Below are positions 6,917-7,286 of a DNA stretch of 7,286 nucleotides, in pieces. The stretch is from an uncultured Collinsella sp. GTDB taxonomy: Bacteria > Actinomycetota > Coriobacteriia > Coriobacteriales > Coriobacteriaceae. Made by a program: the position numbers and the translations under genes. The stretch covers positions 1 through 7,286 of the forward strand of contig CAADSV010000019.1 in assembly GCA_900751665.1 (NCBI GenBank). Reading direction: 5' to 3'. The first letter of the stretch is position 1; each line of letters starts with the position of its first letter. The notes below the pieces were generated by a model. It worked only from the letters and a program-made list of their open reading frames with translations. It did not search any database and was not told the origin of the DNA.

Positions 6917-6988
6917 CTCCTTTCAAAACTCCGCACCATAATACCGCGAATTGTGCAGACAACCCCAATCGACCCCAAAGTCACCCCA
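6917..6988 (-). promoter_or_regulatory. ogt promoter, RBS and upstream triple repeat
   Basis: On the minus strand a good -10 (TATTAT, 6943-6938) lies 15 nt upstream of the ribosome-binding site AAAGGAG (6923-6917). No consensus -35 is seen. Instead TGGGGT occurs three times, at 6988-6983, 6977-6972 and 6967-6962, with starts 11 and 10 bp apart; the last copy is 18 bp upstream of the -10. The regular helical spacing suggests an activator or repressor site replacing the -35 contact. The repeats are seen directly; their use is inferred. Confidence 0.45.
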
Positions 6989-7182
6989 GGCAGCAGGCAC
7001 GACAGCGCCGCAGCTGCCGGACACGCCCCACAGTCCCCCAAGGCGGCAGGCGCAAAGCGCCGAGGCCGGCGCCGGGACCAGGGCCCACAACAGCCACGTG
7101 CTCCCATCAGCCCAGCGGCCCCAACCAACAACGGCCCCATCGCAGGCCGCTCGCAGCAGCGTCACCGCAGGCGGGGGCCGGG
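6989..7182. other. C-rich gene-free stretch upstream of ogt
   Basis: About 190 bases with no supported gene. The plus strand is C-rich and the minus strand carries many G runs (for example complements of 7026-7029 and 7035-7039). Small hairpins are present: GGCAGC/GCTGCC (6989-6994 with 7013-7018) and GGCGC-AAA-GCGCC (7049-7061). Open frames cross this stretch on both strands, but they have no ribosome-binding site, no recognisable domain and a composition explained by GC bias. Confidence 0.4.
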
Positions 7183-7286
7183 CTTAGTTTTCAGAACACT
7201 CCGCAGCCCAGTGTGGCGCCTTGTCCGCGGCTCCGAAGGAGCAGGACAAGGCGCCACACATGGTCGAGGACGTTCTGAAAACTAAG
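7183..7286. repeat. Nested long palindrome (possible MITE/REP-type element)
   Basis: Three perfect stems are nested. The outer arm 7183-7197 pairs with 7272-7286 (15 bp), the middle arm 7211-7226 pairs with 7244-7259 (16 bp), and the inner arm 7230-7234 pairs with 7238-7242 around a GAA triloop. The outer and middle arms are separated by unpaired sides of 13 and 12 nt. No T-run follows the stable core on either strand, so it does not look like a classical terminator. The outer arm ends at the window edge and may continue. A 25-codon frame on the minus strand (ATG at 7261, stop at 7184-7186) lies wholly inside. A plus-strand frame ends at 7283-7285 with the same last residues (Ser-Glu-Asn-stop), because the arms are inverted copies. 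It may be a mobile miniature element, a structured RNA or a bidirectional transcript end. Confidence 0.65.

Noticed and set aside
6923..7165. Minus-strand frame of 80 codons upstream of ogt
   Set aside because: Trp/Gly/Ala-rich translation of a G-rich strand covering the ogt promoter; no ribosome-binding site or motif.
6629..7285. Plus-strand frame of 218 codons from inside ogt to the palindrome
   Set aside because: Antisense to the ogt N-terminus, then low-complexity Pro/Arg/Gln-rich sequence. Its stop lies in the palindrome arm, and no domain is seen.

Overview
The window looks like a chromosomal segment from a high-GC gut actinobacterium, most likely of class Coriobacteriia (Collinsella-like). 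That placement is an inference from GC-rich coding sequence, the style of the proteins and the abundance of structured intergenic repeats; no marker gene is present to prove it. All five supported genes lie on the minus strand, so the window is transcribed from right to left.

Layout, in transcription order. At the right edge (7183-7286) is a large nested palindrome that belongs to no gene. It is followed by about 270 bases of C-rich gene-free DNA, then ogt (6910-6332), an O6-alkylguanine-DNA alkyltransferase with its own promoter and a probable intrinsic terminator. A regulatory gap follows (6331-6104). It carries two pairs of tandem direct repeats typical of OmpR-family operators and leads into a response regulator (6103-5420) and a sensor histidine kinase (5417-4038), which are separated by 2 nt. 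After an 85-nt gap containing two mutually exclusive hairpins come a LolD/MacB-type ABC ATPase (3952-3251) and a 925-residue FtsX-type permease (3257-480) that overlaps it by 7 nt. A probable terminator lies at 375-414. The left end (1-374) is gene-free and rich in inverted repeats, including a 222-bp element with about 37-bp imperfect inverted ends.

The four genes from the response regulator to the permease form a classic module: a two-component system senses an envelope signal and controls an adjacent ABC system. The permease has a large extracytoplasmic domain with a coiled-coil segment, and there is no separate substrate-binding protein. This suggests a mechanotransmission or envelope-remodelling/efflux role (MacB/LolCDE/FtsEX-like mechanics) rather than nutrient import. 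The substrate and stimulus cannot be read from the sequence. The ogt gene appears to be a separate transcription unit.

The coding content is ordinary. The least explained parts are the non-coding elements: the nested palindrome at the right edge, the long inverted repeat and tandem hairpins at the left, and the alternative stems before the ATPase.
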